Below, piece after piece: positions 7,582-8,617 of a DNA stretch of 8,617 nucleotides. The notes under the pieces are model-generated. The model was given only the letters and a program-made list of their open reading frames with translations, was not told the DNA's origin and ran no database searches. Position 1 is the first letter of the stretch, and every line of letters begins with the position of its first letter. The translations under genes were made by a program, and so were the position numbers. Source of the stretch: Fidelibacterota bacterium (GTDB lineage: Bacteria; Fidelibacterota; Marinisomatia; Marinisomatales; CAZVFT01); the NCBI GenBank assembly GCA_014381485.1, contig JACNLN010000041.1, positions 1 through 8,617 of the forward strand. Reading direction: 5' to 3'.

Positions 7582-8231
7582 CTGGTGGTCAGCCTCTTAA
7601 TTCCTTCGATATCGATTATCCCTGAGATATCATCCCGGAATGCTGCTTGAAGAGCAGTCTGAGCTACCATTTTCACTGGAAGTGGATAATAGGTTTTGAT
7701 GAACCCACGTAGAAAGGGAAGGAAATATCCTATTCGCATGAGAATTGCAATGGCCAGGGATAATGGTCGGTGAAATCCATAGACAAATCCAGGTCGGAGA
7801 AATACACTTCGGAGTGGCAGGGATGCAATATCCTGTTCAGCTCGTCGTTTAGCTTTAATGTAACCCGATAGAATCGCTGGAGCTGAAGAAGCGGAAAGAA
7901 AGATAAAATTTTTCACCTGAAAGGTTTGAGCACATTCAGCAGTAACCACCGCCGATTTACAATTCCATTTTTCAAAAGTGATTCCCTCCTTTTTCCGTTC
8001 ACGGAGGATGCCAATAGTATGGATAACAGCATCGCAATCTGAAAGATGGGTTTTCCAACGTGTAGGTTCAAAGATATCCGCAGAAACCCACTCTACCTGA
8101 TCCACCCAATCCTCATGGATATTCGGTCTTCCACTCCGAGAAATGCTAACGACGGCATATCCCTCCATAATAGCCAGTTTGCAGATTTCCAATCCGATAA
8201 ACCCGCTGCCCCCTGTAACCAGTAATTTCAT
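7572..8231 (-). CDS. NAD(P)-binding atypical short-chain dehydrogenase (NDUFA9/YfcH-like)
   Basis: A 219-residue Rossmann-fold protein. The nucleotide-binding loop is LLVTGGSGFIG at the extreme N terminus (G7, G10, G13), followed by SISRSGRP after the second strand, where R32 would favour NADP(H). Other family landmarks are ADIFEP (51-56), HTIGIL (71-76), FIFLSASS (109-116), Y124-x-x-x-K128 in SGYIKAKRRAEQD, and LRPGFVYG (145-152). The pattern matches atypical SDR proteins related to the complex I NDUFA9 subunit, which act as cofactor-binding or electron-transport accessory proteins or epimerase-like enzymes. The substrate is not readable. It is shorter than the usual ~290-300 residues, lacking most of the C-terminal substrate domain, although the frame is intact. 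I chose ATG 8231 because the glycine-rich loop then starts at residue 6; a longer TTG start at 8291 adds 20 residues with no ribosome binding site. Its 3' end overlaps the receptor gene. Confidence 0.82.
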   Translation of the reverse strand: MKLLVTGGSGFIGLEICKLAIMEGYAVVSISRSGRPNIHEDWVDQVEWVSADIFEPTRWKTHLSDCDAVIHTIGILRERKKEGITFEKWNCKSAVVTAECAQTFQVKNFIFLSASSAPAILSGYIKAKRRAEQDIASLPLRSVFLRPGFVYGFHRPLSLAIAILMRIGYFLPFLRGFIKTYYPLPVKMVAQTALQAAFRDDISGIIDIEGIKRLTTSYS

Positions 8232-8421
8232 TATTTCTATTAGCCCTAATTTTTTAAGGCTTAGTCTATACTTTATTTCATTAAGGAGCAATACTCAAAT
8301 ATTAAAATGTCAACACAATTTCACTGTCGGCAACTCCTGAAATAGATTAGTAAATTTGGCTGTGTTCTAATTATCAACTGTTTTAATGCTACATTCTGGG
8401 GTAACGGAATTGTGCATATCC
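8232..8421. other. Noncoding leader region upstream of the dehydrogenase
   Basis: About 190 AT-rich bases between the dehydrogenase start and the REPIN-like element. They should contain the dehydrogenase promoter on the minus strand. A perfect TTGACA (minus strand, 8313-8308) is present but lacks a convincing partner at 16-18 nt. I see no gene, RNA or terminator here. Confidence 0.5.
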
Positions 8422-8445
8422 ATAGCCCCGTCCTTCAGGGCGGGG
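8422..8445 (+). repeat. Left REP hairpin
   Basis: The head ATAG (8422-8425) is followed by an 8-bp stem, CCCCGTCC (8426-8433) with GGGCGGGG (8438-8445), and a TTCA loop. The stem has one T-G wobble at 8431/8440. On the opposite strand this becomes an A-C mismatch, so the hairpin is strand-asymmetric as in known REPs. Confidence 0.8.
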
Positions 8446-8466
8446 AATAAAATCGCTAAAACAAGT

Positions 8467-8484
8467 AAGGGCGTTTACGCCCTT
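8467..8484. repeat. Hairpin inside the REPIN spacer
   Basis: AAGGGCGT (8467-8474) and ACGCCCTT (8477-8484) are perfect 8-bp complements separated by TT. No T-run follows that would make it a classic terminator. Confidence 0.6.
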
Positions 8485-8512
8485 TATTGTATAAGCGCTT
8501 CCTTTGGAAATA

Positions 8513-8531
8513 ACCCCGAAAAAATCGGGGT
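8513..8531. repeat. Second hairpin inside the REPIN spacer
   Basis: ACCCCGA (8513-8519) pairs perfectly with TCGGGGT (8525-8531) across an AAAAA loop. On the minus strand the loop is TTTTT, but no T-run follows the stem on either strand, so it is not a convincing terminator. Confidence 0.6.
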
Positions 8532-8555
8532 AACAACGTTAATTCATATTCTTGA

Positions 8556-8579
8556 CCCCGCCCTGAAGGACGGGGCTAC
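8556..8579 (-). repeat. Right REP hairpin
   Basis: Read on the minus strand this is GTAG (8579-8576) followed by the same CCCCGTCC-TTCA-GGGCGGGG hairpin as the left copy, with no base changes in 23. Only the outermost head base differs (GTAG here, ATAG on the left). Confidence 0.8.
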
Positions 8580-8617
8580 AAATTGATTTATGTGTTTATT
8601 CAGTTGTTTCATAGAAC

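Larger units (their letters stand above)
8422..8579. repeat. REPIN-like element: two inverted REP hairpins around a 110-bp spacer
   Basis: The ends are perfect 23-bp inverted repeats (8423-8445 and 8556-8578). Each end is itself a GC-rich hairpin preceded by a tetranucleotide head, ATAG on the left and GTAG on the right read on the minus strand. That matches REP sequences mobilised by REP-associated tyrosine transposases (RAYT, IS200-like TnpA), and two inverted REPs make a REPIN. The 110-bp spacer (8446-8555) contains further short hairpins and no credible gene. No transposase is in the window, so it would be non-autonomous and depend on one elsewhere. No target-site duplication is evident, as expected for this class. 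It lies in an intergenic region, as REPINs usually do. A miniature IS200/IS605-type derivative is the close alternative. Confidence 0.78.

Noticed and set aside
8232..8291. Longer dehydrogenase start at TTG 8291
   Set aside because: It would place 20 extra residues before the Rossmann glycine loop, which normally begins within a few residues of the N terminus, and it has no ribosome binding site.
8285..8313. Perfect TTGACA on the minus strand upstream of the dehydrogenase
   Set aside because: No acceptable -10 hexamer at 16-18 nt (TGCTCC at 17). It may still be a promoter part but cannot be called.
8283..8345. Tiny + strand frame of 12 codons (ATG 8307) behind AAGGAG at 8283-8288
   Set aside because: The spacing of 18 nt is too long for a ribosome binding site and the peptide is too short to support.
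8408..8585. AATTG on both sides of the REPIN-like element as a target duplication
   Set aside because: Five AT-rich bases at unequal distances from the ends are likely chance, and Y1-transposase elements do not create target duplications.
8386..8586. 66-residue open frame on the + strand across the REPIN-like element
   Set aside because: Its residues (APSFRAG, PALKDGATN) are simply the REP arms and palindromes read in frame. There is no ribosome binding site or family resemblance.

Overview
The window most likely comes from a Gram-negative bacterium of the Fibrobacterota-Chlorobiota-Bacteroidota (FCB) group. A Neomarinimicrobiota-like (SAR406) or Ignavibacteria-like lineage would fit, but this is an inference from gene style and no marker gene is present. 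Supporting signs are a TonB-dependent outer-membrane receptor with an N-terminal carboxypeptidase-regulatory-like domain, and a large beta-propeller protein ending in a FlgD-Ig/type IX secretion-like C-terminal domain. Clear Shine-Dalgarno sites (AGGGAGG, AAAGGGG) argue against a typical Bacteroidota, where such sites are rare.

Layout, left to right. (1) 3-2030 (+): 3' part of a propeller protein whose start lies upstream of the window. (2) 5025-2034 (-): a two-gene operon, an OPT-family transporter followed by adenosine deaminase, overlapping by 17 nt. (3) 5026-5235: divergent control region with a clear TPP (thiamin pyrophosphate) riboswitch on the + strand. (4) 5236-7581 (+): TonB-dependent receptor directly under that riboswitch. 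(5) 8231-7572 (-): small atypical short-chain dehydrogenase whose 3' end overlaps the receptor by 10 nt. (6) 8232-8617: noncoding, holding a REPIN-like element in which two inverted REP hairpins with GTAG/ATAG heads form perfect 23-bp terminal repeats around a 110-bp spacer rich in further hairpins.

How the parts work together. The best-supported functional inference is that the receptor imports thiamin or a thiamin precursor across the outer membrane and is shut off when TPP is abundant, because its ribosome binding site lies at the 3' edge of the aptamer. The OPT-add operon looks like nutrient scavenging: uptake of peptides or a related substrate, and deamination of adenosine to inosine. 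No thiamin biosynthesis gene, TonB/ExbB/ExbD or REP-associated transposase is present in the window. Both convergent gene pairs are packed so tightly (3 nt apart, and 10 nt overlapping) that no separate terminator fits between them.
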